Origin: Aurantiochytrium sp. KH105
Taxonomy: Eukaryota > Sar > Bigyra > Thraustochytrida > Thraustochytriidae
Assembly: GCA_003116975.1 (NCBI GenBank)
Contig: BGKB01000020.1
Coordinates: 186,001-250,000 of the forward strand
DNA length: 64,000 nucleotides
Direction of reading: 5' to 3'
Positions 51,001-58,477 of the stretch are shown one piece after another (position 1 is the stretch's first letter; each line of letters begins with the position of its first letter). The position numbers and the translations under genes were made by a program. The notes under the pieces are model-generated. The model saw only the letters and a program-made list of their open reading frames with translations. It made no database searches and was not told the DNA's origin.

Positions 51001-52250
51001 GTAGCGACGTTGATGATATTCTTGTTGCGCAAGAGTCTTTCCTTGTGCTGACGCAAATCTTTTCGAAGAGCTTGCGTCGCGCGGACAACACCCTGGCCAA
51101 TCGAAGAGCCCGCATGTTGCAGGCCATGCAGGATCCTACCTTCGAGCTGATCCGTCTGCTTTTGCGCGAAGTTCGGCAAGAGAGAGGCCCGTCTCGCGTC
51201 GAGCTCAAAGGGAGAGTTCTCCATGAAATGATGTAATTCCCGCATTGCGCTACGGAGAGCTTCGGCAAAGTGAGGGCGAACCATGAGAAGTTGATGCTCG
51301 ACACGTCGTTTAATGCGACAGAATTTGATGTAGCGGACAGCCGCGCGCCAGCGGCTCATTGCTTTGCGCTCATGCTGATACTTGAACGTACTCAAGTTAC
51401 TGATGACGCGGAAACAGGTGGACTCATGGATCCACTGCGGCATGGTCATGATATCTGTCGGAATGGCGCGGCCCAGTCTTCCTGGGAGCGTGACTTGAGC
51501 GACGGCGTTTGCGTCGGGAGCGCCGGCTTTTTTGTGTTTATCATTGGCACTCGAGCCGTTACCAAACTGCATGACACTGGTCGCTGTCATAATGTAGTAT
51601 TCGTCTGGGTTGATGTGCGCAGGCTCGACGACCACGAGGTCATACGGGTTCTGCTTGATCTTGGCTGGGGCGCGGTTGAGCGTAACAAATTTGAGTGGAG
51701 CAAACGTCTTTTCTTGGTTTGCCACGAGCGCGAGGGAGGCGCCGTCTTCTTCTCTGTGTCGTGCAAAGAAGGCAATGGCTTCCTCTGATGTTTTCAAGTC
51801 CGGAAGCTGCTTGACGCTCTCTGTAAAAGGAAGTGGCTCAGCCATGGACGCCTTTTCTGCTCGCGGAGACCGGGCGCTCTGCGTGAAAAGCGCATCCGCG
51901 TCGACCTGAACCCGGGGCGATCTCTTGCGCGAGTTCATTGCGCTGGCAAAGTCATCTTCCTTTGCGAATGCAAGGTCTGGCAAGAGGTTAGGCATGGCAA
52001 TGTTTGAGCCTCGCAAGCCTTCGTCGCGCTCTTCCCGATTCCCAGACTGTTTGGCAAATTTTCGCTGAAGCTTGCTCAAACCGCCATTTTTCTTGCTCGT
52101 TTTCCCGCCCGCGCTCGATGCCCTTGCGGTTTGTTCCTGCGAGACAGCCGGGTACTGAAAGCTCAGTTTCACATTTGCGCTGCCCGCATGTTTGCCCTCC
52201 TCGACATCGGCGTTGTCGTTCCGAATGCCGGTCTTGGGTTTCGATGGCAT
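39048..52250 (-). CDS. Axonemal dynein heavy chain, single-headed inner-arm type
   Basis: One uninterrupted frame encodes 4,400 residues, a full-length dynein motor. The N-terminal half is the tail and linker. P-loops are visible for AAA1 (GPAGTGKTETT, Lys1586), AAA2 (GLPFAGKTTS, Lys1867), AAA3 (GPTGTGKS, Lys2307) and AAA4 (GVGGSGRQS, where Arg2686 replaces the lysine, as is common in axonemal chains). The coiled-coil stalk spans about 2900-3220. The C-terminal domain ends YRTSERRGILSTTGHSTNF, the signature of the DNAH1/3/7/12 group. These motors bend the flagellum. Three low-complexity charged insertions are unusual: a poly-acidic/Lys run at about 494-540 in the tail, a Lys/Glu run at about 2047-2080, and an acidic run at about 4077-4115. 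The start is the first ATG, with a disordered basic N-terminus. The gene implies a flagellated stage. Confidence 0.95.
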   Translation of the reverse strand: MPSKPKTGIRNDNADVEEGKHAGSANVKLSFQYPAVSQEQTARASSAGGKTSKKNGGLSKLQRKFAKQSGNREERDEGLRGSNIAMPNLLPDLAFAKEDDFASAMNSRKRSPRVQVDADALFTQSARSPRAEKASMAEPLPFTESVKQLPDLKTSEEAIAFFARHREEDGASLALVANQEKTFAPLKFVTLNRAPAKIKQNPYDLVVVEPAHINPDEYYIMTATSVMQFGNGSSANDKHKKAGAPDANAVAQVTLPGRLGRAIPTDIMTMPQWIHESTCFRVISNLSTFKYQHERKAMSRWRAAVRYIKFCRIKRRVEHQLLMVRPHFAEALRSAMRELHHFMENSPFELDARRASLLPNFAQKQTDQLEGRILHGLQHAGSSIGQGVVRATQALRKDLRQHKERLLRNKNIINVATKSMAEARLEKETTIRAIRTLEYDLLRLPDFCRMVNYVILGRMLHYIIDAYAQLVDFVATSSTGVFKVNVELRSEEVEVKRPEGEDDDDEDEEDEEEEDEDEDDADEDIDADGNGEQKTKRKKVKTTRVVFHAIDPTETEMFGAFTDFCTKLLATVDSFPLLMIPDRAASVEEMQPYDPEYARGTVENRLSEMTSLTATCADFDSLTDTFGQLYAVITQAYAEGNVFGTSVKDRFQEIYLGLTSFDAEAYVASRPDYLTLKRDLHMYQDWGKDIANMKLETRCGSLVIIETRSFKEALLAYLALPMDTCKAYLETLGHDQVIDLIAKYRKACTELEVDPNASLTSHAEYVEHYNVHVGAQKFHDRSFELVQDIYVLMKTFQVKHSIEDAARLEELAEEKTRFEESLARGRNHIAAHNNAYVDKLKAGITSMEEFCDQMTLQLTREPFNDPEQSPEEMVDILGKLKGKWDVQLEKAKQYAHQMELLVGGKKKPEDKPTTTYNFEVGAVENCRMLLERRQSIWGCLARWNADHDRWWNTDMTILLNPERNEDGLDGPQLERVVDEYFQEAVGYNRKYKGDEVVEILLAAIRVTRSKADFVALFGHPSLRERHYRQMYTEVFRIPFVDEKGIVHDPVIPEDEAAAAAAAAAQAAAEAQNAGGPQAEGGDLIAEKSKGTDADAEPEDPDPTVVTIAGMAEHGLFEEKNTEPLEEICGAAAKEYSLMKAMDKMEEDWEPLAFAVLEYKDTGTSIFRSMDEIEQTLDDQLVRTQAMRASRYIKTMEERCIAWEQRLKDLEAIISNRLAMQGTWLYLEPIFSSADICKQMPSEAKMFKKVDRLWRDSMEKTMEDLNVMAVFQQEGLLPKLKRANEMLDEIQKGLADYLNAKRVFFPRFFFLSNEELLEILSETKDPKRVQPHLIKCFEGISSLEFTNTMDIRAMISSEGEVVPFTYDEVKEKIINPNEAGGCVEIWLDQIQNIMRKTVAHVFDEAIVDYRDKDRIQWLQLWPGQVVLGVTQTYWTQECTAAISEGPAAVQAYADKLTGYINDIIQLVRGKIDKLVRKTVSPLVVLDVHARDVTEELARLGTSDPNDFDWLCQLRYYWYEGRASALSGDPGSVSCRMINAERLYGYEYLGNSMRLVITPLTDRCYRTLMGAVHLDYGGAPAGPAGTGKTETTKDLGKAIAIQCVVYNCSDSLDYKAMGKFFKGLAGTGAWACFDEFNRINLEVLSVVAQQILTISRAKVAKVDTFEFEGVMIKLRVTCNVFITMNPGYAGRQELPDNLKALFRDVAMMVPDYAMIGQIILYSMGYLEGFKLAKKIVMTYKLCSEQLSNQSHYDYGMRAVMAVLRAAGNLKQQQPEEDENILCLRSIIDVNLPKFLAPDVPLFNGIVSDLFPGIKLPDVDYSIMDSAIREVCREWRLDPTEYFLTKVHEVYEMMIVRHGFMVVGLPFAGKTTSLKMLQRVLTLLKERFPEDPRWTKVHTAIMNPKSITMGQLYGEFDPVSHEWTDGVLAIAYRNFSTNPPKIGAVEDRKWVWFDGPVDAIWIENMNTVLDDNKKLCLMNGEMIMMTPTMSMIFEPMDLEVASPATVSRVGVIYMEPFRVGWQPVLKSWLMKYGTLNLPPVFRIGIDDQEGAGDKAEEEEKNGGDGKKKPAKGKKDAAEEEDPDAPGFVLDEEQTQLLMTLCDWLIDPAISFLRKDCRSFVPTLDQTLVVSFLRLMEAMLLEATAAKVSIDQGMIENTFLFCLVWAVGGIVDAESRTLLSDFLRRFMKDATVVDVPEMKAVNTLLMLRGWKCPFESGSYEFLSPMPDEGLLFDYCFIGGGAKTIGSPEVKKSAKTWMSWTDTFVLPQLDKDAEFSSLVIPTKVTAQMERIVVLNLLNSFPVLVVGPTGTGKSMFIGQILSQSVDQDVYKTVPVAFTAKTSANQTQEIVDGKIDKRRRGIYGPPMGNKCVVFVDDLNMPEVEEYGAQPPIEILRQLVDNGGWFDLVEKDFHQIVDTQLISAMCPPGGSRNHITPRMLRHFSILCVSSFDGDTMKLIFNTILSWHMGAQDMPADVAGLSTRLVDATLQVYTQAIENLLPTPLKSHYTFNLRDFSRIVQGVMLVSRSDDFNAAGLRRLWIHETCRVMMDRLIDVDDQEWFVSALDEALADHLDEPGGVAAATRHLRADADAGADATSGAEGGEGETVLDSLRKLFFGSYANPDNPKRPYVEVNDVPGLVPLMQDYLELYNAESKTPMDLVMFVFAIEHISRIARVLGMPRGNLLLVGVGGSGRQSLTRLAAFVADYSLIQVELAKNYTEVEWREDLQEVLKGAGTGSKPMVFLFCDTQIKYESFIEDINCMLNTGEVPNLFPLDVRMEILDRMQKIVKELGIKDASLNELWRMFIDRVRSRLHVVLAFSPIGSAFRDRLRKFPSLVNCCTIDWFFAWPKDALVAVARTFLGSVELDADVREEIVDTCQYMHLSISDLSERMRNELRRINYVTPTSYLELIRSFKGSLASCRDHVNGQRRRYEIGLEKLAFAAEQVGTMQQELTDLIPVLEKSKKETNELMAVIEQKLPGVEAMKKTVSEEAAIVQVQADECSAMKQECENDLAEAVPLLEDAMKALDTLKPGDITEVKAMKTPPAGVVLVMSAVCQMMGVKSERIKDPNDPTKKIEDYWGPSKKHLLGDAKFLQRLKDYDKDNISEKVIAILRAKYVNNPDFEPSKIKQASVAAFGLCKWVRAMESYDKVAKVVAPKKAKLKETEATLSETMDKLNQKKAELQTVVDDLAALETNLEEAKQKKDKLESDVDLCEKKLVRAKQLIDGLGGEKVRWTQNVADLKDEYVLLTGNVLISAGVIAYLGAFTAEYRDDVVERWTTLCREKKIPSKDDPSLFQTLGDPVTVRSWNVNGLPTDAFSVDNAIVLFNSRRWPLMIDPQGQANKWIRNLEGENGLKVIKLSDPNYMRTVENAVQFGSPVLLENIYEEIDPSFEPLLQKATFKQGGVQCIRLGDSVVEYSDSFRFYITTKLRNPHYLPEVAVKVTLLNFMITPAGLQDQMLAKVVKAEQPELAAEKERLIVDGANNAAKLKQCEDEILQILSSSSGNILEDESAIETLKSSKVLADDIKEKQAVAVVTEKKIDEVRAGYVPVAYHAQILYFCIADLANIEPTYQYSLEWFGNLFLKAIDDSEPCDDLEKRLDILNEFFTYTLYCNVCRSLLEKDKLLFSFLLCVRILFGRNEINGQEWLFLLTGGVATDNPYPNPCPEWLGEKGWGEICRLADLPAFSGLRESMAAFKSGFQAIYDAADAHQMPLPDTWEEKMSSFQKMLVLRCLRPDKVSLAVQDFVIEKMGDRFVKPPSFNLGACYSDASYLTPLVFVLSAGSDPMSAIIKLSEEIHARVESISLGQGQGIKAEAMIEKAQGAENEKIWVVLQNCHLAVSWMPALERIVELTSEATCNRQYRLWCTTYPTDDFPVSILQNSVKMTLEPPRGLRANILSSYLQDPIAEPGFMDMVVSRPVEWRKLLFSLSFFHAIVQERVKFGPSGYNVPYEFSESDRIISTRQLAEFLDLYDQLPFAALRYTCGQCNYGGRVTDDKDRRCLMSILNLFYNDGVLEDGYQFSPSGAYVMPEDTDHQGYLSYIEKLPLADKPDVFGLHENAAITKGIGETNLLFNSLLLCQKAEQAGGDDEEEEEGDEEKDKAEEEKKEDEDATPAASGPMSDEDTIFSIADSILEKMPATYNMELAELKYPVRWEQSMNTVLCQELSRFNNLINCVVNSLKEVKKAVRGLVVMSEELEKVAQALLFGLVPKKWLASSYPSLKPLAGYVSDLLGRLDFFQKWLDDENGLPPPTFWISGFYFTQAFLTGSLQNFARKYGLEIDTIDFEFIMLSQDPHEVTEPPEDGVIVYGLFIDGARFCKERMILTESLPKVLISPAPMMLFQPCKKDDMKKSHVYEAPCYRTSERRGILSTTGHSTNFIMLISVPIDETKTQDTFIRGGVALLASTDD

Positions 52251-53140
52251 GTTTCACGTGTCTGCTCTGCACCACGAGAAAAAGCAAGCTCGTAGTTGCC
52301 ACGAACACACGAGCAAGACGAGGGGTTCACCAGCACGATTTAAATTTGATGTGCCCTCGAGCGGTGCGCTGGCTCGAGGCCTCAACGCAGCCCTGCACAC
52401 AGGGCGCACGCGCAATCGAGCGCTAAAGCAAGCGCCGGCGCGTTCTGCTTGCAGCAGAGGTTTTTATGCTTTGCCCCACGGCGGTACTCTTTTTCTCTCG
52501 AGGTAAGTTGTGGCCGCTTACACTTTGTGCAGAGCAAGGAGCCTTACCTCTCTATTGCACTAAACCTAGAATACGTTTGTTGCCTGCTTCAGCAACTTCC
52601 TTTCCCGTCACCAACGTCTCGACTCCACTCAAGTTGTCTTGACTAGGTCTTGCTTGTCGCTTGCTAGCTTGCTTGCTAGCTGGTGTATTGCTCGAAAAGC
52701 TAGCAGTCTCTCAGCTTTTTTCCACACTCCACGTCAAGGGCCCCGCCATGTATTTTATGATTTTGTCCGTTGAGCGGACAGGAGCAGCGCGGCGCTGCTG
52801 ACTTGAAGGGGATAAGGGCATGTGTGCGCACTTCGATCAAGATGCATATGAAACTCAAGGTGGAAGGAGACAAGGGCAAGGGCACTGTGATCAAGCTAGG
52901 GCTGCATTACACACGCACGCACACACTGTCTGCATCTGGATTGATACTACTTGTTCCGATGCCAGAAGATGAAGGCAAGGGGCGAGAACGCCCCCCCCTC
53001 TGGCCCTGCACATTGCCCGGTATAAGCAGGGACGAGCCGGGACCGATCCATGCATCCACCTGAGCACGCGCAATGGAGCATAGCTTGCGAGACTGACATA
53101 CCTCCGCGTCAGTCGTAGACGAGAGGACGCCCTCGCGAGG
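52251..53140. other. Divergent intergenic region upstream of the dynein gene
   Basis: No gene is supported. A GCATAAAAACC string on the minus strand near 52463-52472 lies about 215 bp upstream of the dynein ATG and could be a TATA element. CTTGCTAGCTTGCTTGCTAGC repeats sit at 52650-52682. Short frames on either strand lack family resemblance. Confidence 0.45.
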
Positions 53141-55123
53141 ATGCCCTCGGCGGCGGGACGTAGCAGCGACGACGCCGCGACGCGGGCGTGCGAGGCTCTG
53201 GCTGGCGCGCAAGGCGGCAAAGCGACGGTGCTGAGTCAGCGAGATCTCCTCGCAGCTGTGAACCAGAACGAAAGTTTTCGTGCTGCGCTCAGGGAAGACC
53301 CTCGCTTGCAAGGCTTGCTCAAGCCGCGGACCTTTGGGGCGCTCTTTGCCGAAATTGAGGGGTACAGCAGGGCGCCAAAGGGAAACATTGATATGGAAGG
53401 CTTGGCGGCATTTCTTGACGCGCATATTCTCGACTCTTTTGACGCAGAAACAGGAGAAGGCAAAGGCGAACTTGGGGAGGCCGACAACGACAACATCTCC
53501 GGGAACACTAGCATCTCTGGTAAATCTTCAACTTCAAAGGAAGTTGTCTCGAAAGCTTCGAAACAAGAAAGCAAAACACCGTGCTGCAATCCGAATCATA
53601 ATCACAGTGCAACTTCCCATCACAACGAAAAAGCCCAGGTGAAGAGCAATATTACAGCGGAGGGTAGCATTCCAGCGAAGAGCAGCCTTCCAGCAAAGAG
53701 TGGTGTCAAGGCAAAGAGTAACGGCGCAGCGAGTACCACGAGCGCAAAGTCTCTTCGTTCACAAGTCTCCGCTGACAAATTAGCTCAAGACCGCAATACA
53801 TTACCTTCTCAGACACCTTCCATTATGAAGAATGAGATTTCGCAAAAGGAATCCGCAGCTGCAGATGTGGAGGCCAGATCTCCAAATCGCACGGTGGTTG
53901 ACCACGGACAGCAGACGACACCAATTCGCGGCTCTCGCGAATATGCCACGGATATTTCAATGTATGGGTCAAAGACTTCGCCATCGAGACGGGTTGCTTC
54001 AAATGATTTTGTCGATTCCGCCTCTGTGCGAGCAGCGGAGAAGGAACGGATCATGTCCCTTGCAAGAACAGAGTCAGAGGCGCGATTATTACAGCAAGTT
54101 GATGCTGGGCGCAGCATGCGTGAGGGCCTGACAAAGGATGACATGGCATATATTGATCATATTGAAAAGGAACAACGCGAGCGCTCGGCTGCCGCGCGGC
54201 TCTTCATGGAAAGCTACGAAGGTGCAGCGCCAGATTGCCTTCGGTATGTTGACTGGGCGCATCGAGAAGGTCATCTCGAGCAAGGGTCTGCTTCCCACAA
54301 CTTCTCGGGTGCTCTGTGCAGCTGCAGTCACTGCGGTCATCACACAGCTTCCTCACCGGCATTTGTTCAAACGTCTTCGAGTTCCTCCAAAGCGGCCAAA
54401 ACAAGCAGCGCTCAGAATCCTGGTCCATCCGTTGTTGCTTCGAGAAATGCTCGGGGCGGGAGACAACTCGAGCGTCTTGGGGAACCCGAAGCGGGCTCGC
54501 ACGTATGCCTTGTGAACCCTCACACGTGCGGCCGTCACGAGCATCAACATCAACACTGCTATGCTTGCAAATGCCAAAGGGATTCACGTCTTTCGAGTAA
54601 AATGCCAACAACGGCGGGTTCCAAGCAAGCGCATTCTGTAGGTTCTGTGATGGTTGCGGACGCAGCAGGCCCAGGAGCAACAGCAGCTGCAGCAACAGCA
54701 ACAGCGGCTTTATCTTTCGATGCAGCAGGGGGCAGCGGTGCTCGGGCGTCTGTACACGATAGTCGGGCGGCCGGAACTGTTGCAGAAATTGCGCAGATGT
54801 GCCGCACCAATGCGTGCCAATGGCTGGATCAAGTTTTGACCGAAGGCACACACGCTACTGCGCAGCAACATCTAAGATTGGGTCGCATGCACGTTCAGGT
54901 GCTTGCACAGTGTGTTGGGGACCTACTTCGCGAGCTTGAAGTTGCCAAGGGTGCTGCTGCACGGGCTCGAGAAGAGTCGAGCAACCTTAAGAAGAAAAAC
55001 TCGGCTGCAGAAGGTCAGCGGCGGGCTGAGCTTGACGCGTTGCGTGCGAGCAACCAGCACATAAAGGCTGAGACGCTTCAGATATTGCACCAGCTGCGCA
55101 CAGCCGTGCGCCGTCAACCCTAA
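53141..55123 (+). CDS. Unknown protein with Cys/His-rich segment and C-terminal coiled coil
   Basis: This is a 660-residue protein that I do not recognise. Residues 30-105 are helical and have a late EF-hand-like flavour (FGALFAEIEGYSRAPKGNIDMEGLAAFLDAHIL) without a canonical calcium loop. Residues 110-290 are Ser/Lys/Asn-rich, with a degenerate Ala-Lys-Ser repeat (SIPAKSSLPAKSGVKAKS). About 290-385 is helical and charged (RSMREGLTKDDMAYIDHIEK). A Cys/His-rich stretch follows in two parts: CSCSHCGHH (about 390) and NPHTCGRHEHQHQHCYACKC (about 457-476), which could bind metal. The last 110 residues form a coiled coil. It is head-to-head with the dynein gene (890 bp), which hints at, but does not prove, a flagellar or basal-body role. 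Confidence 0.65.
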   Translation: MPSAAGRSSDDAATRACEALAGAQGGKATVLSQRDLLAAVNQNESFRAALREDPRLQGLLKPRTFGALFAEIEGYSRAPKGNIDMEGLAAFLDAHILDSFDAETGEGKGELGEADNDNISGNTSISGKSSTSKEVVSKASKQESKTPCCNPNHNHSATSHHNEKAQVKSNITAEGSIPAKSSLPAKSGVKAKSNGAASTTSAKSLRSQVSADKLAQDRNTLPSQTPSIMKNEISQKESAAADVEARSPNRTVVDHGQQTTPIRGSREYATDISMYGSKTSPSRRVASNDFVDSASVRAAEKERIMSLARTESEARLLQQVDAGRSMREGLTKDDMAYIDHIEKEQRERSAAARLFMESYEGAAPDCLRYVDWAHREGHLEQGSASHNFSGALCSCSHCGHHTASSPAFVQTSSSSSKAAKTSSAQNPGPSVVASRNARGGRQLERLGEPEAGSHVCLVNPHTCGRHEHQHQHCYACKCQRDSRLSSKMPTTAGSKQAHSVGSVMVADAAGPGATAAAATATAALSFDAAGGSGARASVHDSRAAGTVAEIAQMCRTNACQWLDQVLTEGTHATAQQHLRLGRMHVQVLAQCVGDLLRELEVAKGAAARAREESSNLKKKNSAAEGQRRAELDALRASNQHIKAETLQILHQLRTAVRRQP

Positions 55124-55749
55124 GGGGCTATAAATACCGTCTTACTGTAGTATACATTCAGAAAAAGAAGAAAAAGCAAAAAGGCATTCTCGTGGGACGA
55201 AAAGGGGAGAGAAAGAAGTTTATCCGATTTACCCGAAAAGGATCCGTTGCGTTGCGAATTTTTCCGAGGTCGCCCTGACATAGATCGACCAATCACAAGT
55301 TGAGCAGCCAAGTCTCGACCTATTGCTGCCATGGTGTAACTAGCAGTGATCAAGTATAGGGTGCCGAAGGTCGTGCTTGCTTTGAACCTTCAGTGCGCAC
55401 ACGTGACATTCCTGTCCGCAGGAAGGGTTCCCGTTGAACGGCAGCATCTTCTATATGGCAGAACTCTTGCGAGGTCTGGCTTGGCCTCGCCTGGCCCCGC
55501 ACGGCCTCGCTTGGCGCCGCTGACCGAGGTTGTTTGGCGCCGCGCAGCCTCGCGTGCGCCACTGCGCCACATTCTTGGCAATCGTTCAATACCTGCGGCT
55601 CACGTTGTCACGTAACGACGGAGGTCAAAACGAAACGAGACAAGCAAGAGTAGTGCTCTGCTTTGCGAGGAGAAGAAGAAGAAGAAGGAGAAGACCGTCG
55701 TCGCGCCTTCGGACGAACACACATAAAAAAGGTAGAACGCAGGAAGACA
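55124..55749. other. Intergenic region upstream of the EF-hand gene
   Basis: A TATAAATA string lies only 6 bp after the preceding stop codon, about 620 bp before the next ATG. A CCTCGCCTGG/CCTCGCTTGG imperfect repeat occurs at 55480-55525 and a GAAGAAGAAG stretch at 55670-55690. No gene is supported. Confidence 0.45.
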
Positions 55750-56960
55750 ATGGGCAATAAAATTCCTGTCCCCGATGATCGTCTGCAAAAGACGATCGAT
55801 ATGCTCAAGTTGAGCAAGAAAGAAATTAACAAGTTCTGGCGCATTTTCCAAAAGTATGACCGTGACCATGGCGGCACGATCGACGTGGAGGAGTTTTACA
55901 GGCTCATTGAAGAGGAGAGGACTGTATTTGGCGATAGCTTATTTGAGCTTGTTGGTACGTTTTTTTGGCATTGATTCGCGAGAGCGTAAGAATGATACGC
56001 GGAGCGTGAATTGTAAAACGAACTCGCACGGCATGAAAGTGCACGATGGACTGACGTTGAAATGTTGACAATGAAGATATCGACTGCTCGGGGACGTTGG
56101 ACTTTTCCGAGTTTGTGCAAACGATTGCGACCTACGCCTTGTTTGCTCGTGTGGACATTTTAAAGTTCTGCTTTTTTGTGTTTGACAAGGACAAGAATGG
56201 GTACATTGACTCTGACGAGCTTCACGCGCTGGTGGAGATGCTGCACGGCAACAATCCAACAAGTAACTGTCGAACTGCTCTCGCAAACTTTGACACCAAT
56301 TCGGATGGAAAGATCGATTTTGAGGAGTTCCAAGCGATGAACGTGCGGTTCCCTCAATTATTGCATCCTGCATTTCGTATGCAGCAAAATATGATGATCA
56401 ACACGCTTGGCGAGCACTGGTGGAACGGTAAAAAGCTGATGCTACAGGAGGAGCGCAATGCCGACAATGCACTTGAGGAGCGCCTTCGACTTAAGGAGCT
56501 GCAGCGACAACATCGAAATCAGCAACGGCAAGTGCGCCACAAGATGGGCTTCTTTGGGTATTATTTTTGCTTTTTCAAGCGTGGAAAGGTCTTGGCACAA
56601 ATCGCCGCCGAGGAGGCCATTCGAGCCGAAAAGAGGGAGAAGAAGCGCCAGCAAAAAGAAAAACAAAAACTGCAGCAGAAGAATCGCAAAGATTTGGAAA
56701 ACCTTTTCAAGGATGATCTCAACGCGGATGATGCCAACGCCGAGAAGCAAGCTCGAAAGGAAGAAAAGCACAAGAAGAAGAAGAAGAAAAAGCACGGCGA
56801 AGCGGCTCTGAAGGAAAAGAAGGAGGTCTTACGAGAGCGAAGACAGAAGCGCGAAGGCGAAAAGTACAAGGCAGCTGGGAACGGCAAGTCGAAGGAGGAC
56901 AGAGAAGAGCGAAGAAACCGTCGCAAAGAGAGAAACGAAGAACATGATGATGACTTATAG
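55750..56960 (+). CDS. Myristoylatable four-EF-hand calcium-binding protein with Lys-rich tail (two exons)
   Basis: Exon 1 is 55750-55954 and exon 2 is 56077-56960. The 122-bp intron begins GTACGT and ends AAG, and the junction rebuilds the second EF-hand loop (ELV|DIDCSGTLDFSEF). The product has 362 residues. It starts MGNKIPV, a plausible N-myristoylation site, which supports this ATG over the upstream non-ATG frame. Four canonical EF-hand loops are at 37-48 (DRDHGGTIDVEE), 69-80 (DIDCSGTLDFSE), 105-116 (DKDKNGYIDSDE) and 141-152 (DTNSDGKIDFEE). All have acidic residues at positions 1, 3 and 12, so all could bind calcium. Beyond 185 it is a basic coiled-coil tail with Lys runs and a short hydrophobic aromatic patch (MGFFGYYFCFFKRGK). 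Membrane-linked calcium sensing is inferred; no precise ortholog is assigned. Confidence 0.85.
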
Positions 56961-57807
56961 ATCGGGAGAAGCCCGGCGGCTTTGCTTGTTCGAGGGTGCG
57001 GGCGCGCAATGTAAGATAAAATGCACTATACCTGTTTTGTGCGCTGTTTCCACTTGCTGTTTCAAATTTTGATGGTGCTTATCACTTTATTGAAAAAGAA
57101 GACAGCCATCCGCCGGCGCGTAAAGGTAACGAATGATGCGTGCATGATTGTTTTCATGTTGCGCAGCAAGAGTGAAAAGAAAGAGATATAAGGGAAAAGG
57201 AAAAGGGAAGTAGACCCGGGTCGGTTTCCAAGGGATCACGCCGTCTCCTGGGTATGATTGAGAGAGTGTGCATGTGTCGTTTAAGAAACTGATTCGCATT
57301 ACAGTAAGCCTTGTAGAGAGAGGCGCATGGTGGTCATATTGCACGTGAGTCATGCACGAGGGAGGCGTCTTCCCGCTCGACCCATTTCCTTTTCCAAAAA
57401 CTTTTTTTGGTTGTTAAGTGCGTGTGGCCGTGTTGAGGAAAGATTTGGCGTCACAGGTTTTCCATTTGTGGATTGAGATCACAGACGACCAGAGAGAGTA
57501 AGAGAAGAAAAGAGAGAGAGAGAGAGAGAGAGATGGTAGGAAAGGAAGAAAGGGAGAAAGGGAGAAAGAAGGTGCCGTCTGGCACGGGAGGGTTCGGAAG
57601 GAGAACATTGCGCGACAGGAGGCTATAAAAAGAACATAGCAGCTGGCTGCACTGCGCGAATATACTCAACAGGCCGGGGTAAGAACTCGAAGTCAAGCGT
57701 AGATAGAGCCCAAACGCTCGAAAGCTGAACCCTCGGCTCGCCTCGACTCGCCTCGGCTAGATTGAGCCAGACAAGGACTCCCACCCCTCCTTGGTCTCTC
57801 GCACTGA
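56961..57807. other. Convergent intergenic region
   Basis: This space lies between two convergent stop codons. It is AT-richer than other gaps and contains a GA microsatellite (57510-57533) and no supported gene. Confidence 0.5.
57510..57533. repeat. (GA)n dinucleotide repeat
   Basis: About eleven GA units within a purine-rich stretch. Confidence 0.9.
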
Positions 57808-58359
57808 TTACGCCTGGCCGCCCTTGATGCAAGTGACGAGCCAATCAAAGCCCTCGAATAGACCACGACCCTTGGTGGCAGAAGTCTCCTGAATGGACCA
57901 CTGGCGGTTCTTGATGGTGGTAAGGCCCAGGTGCTCCGAGACACCTGCAGCCGGAAGCGCGCCCTTCATATCCTGCTTGTTGGCAAACACGAGCAAGATC
58001 GCGTCCTTGAGCTCTTCTTCTTCTAGCATACTCATGAGCTCCTGGCGTGCAATCGAAAGCCGCTCCGTGTCTGCGGAGTCAACTACAAAGATGATGGCGT
58101 CGGTGTTCGGGTAATAGCAGCGCCAGTAAGGGCGGATGCTGGTCTGGCCGCCGAGATCCCAGACCTGGAACTTGATGTTTTTGTACTGAAGGGTCTCCAT
58201 GTTGAAGCCAATCGTTGGCACTGTTTGACCGATGGGTTCATCGACCTGAAGGCGATAGAGAATGGTTGTCTTGCCAGCATTATCGAGGCCAAGGATAAGG
58301 ATGCGTACCTCTTTGCTTCCAAAGAGGGTGGAGAACATGCGCGAAAAGATGAGACCCAT
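57808..58359 (-). CDS. ARL1: ARF-like small GTPase ARL1
   Basis: This 183-residue GTPase of the ARF family is closest to ARL1. It starts [14 protein letters not shown] at the ATG at 58359: Gly2 is the myristoylation site and the next residues form the amphipathic helix. The frame extending upstream is basic leader and not used. Motifs are the P-loop GLDNAGKT (24-31), switch I TIGFN (49-53), WDLGGQ (67-72) with catalytic Gln72, NKQD (127-130) and SAT (160-162). [20 protein letters not shown] is the ARL1-specific switch II context. ARL1 recruits GRIP-domain golgins to the trans-Golgi. No intron lies within the coding region, and all nucleotide-binding residues are intact. Confidence 0.95.
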   Translation of the reverse strand: MGLIFSRMFSTLFGSKEVRILILGLDNAGKTTILYRLQVDEPIGQTVPTIGFNMETLQYKNIKFQVWDLGGQTSIRPYWRCYYPNTDAIIFVVDSADTERLSIARQELMSMLEEEELKDAILLVFANKQDMKGALPAAGVSEHLGLTTIKNRQWSIQETSATKGRGLFEGFDWLVTCIKGGQA

Positions 58360-58471
58360 GATGTGTTTCCGTCGTCTCTTCTTTGGCTTCCTTTCTTGCC
58401 TCTCACTTACGCGACACTTCTTCTCGGTGTCGTACAATCAGCTCTTCTGCGTCGAAGGGGACGCTTTGCGG

Positions 58472-58477
58472 ATATAT
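58472..58477 (-). promoter_or_regulatory. TATA-like box upstream of ARL1
   Basis: The minus strand reads ACATATATCC about 113 bp before the ARL1 ATG, next to a GT/CG microsatellite (58478-58497). Confidence 0.35.
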
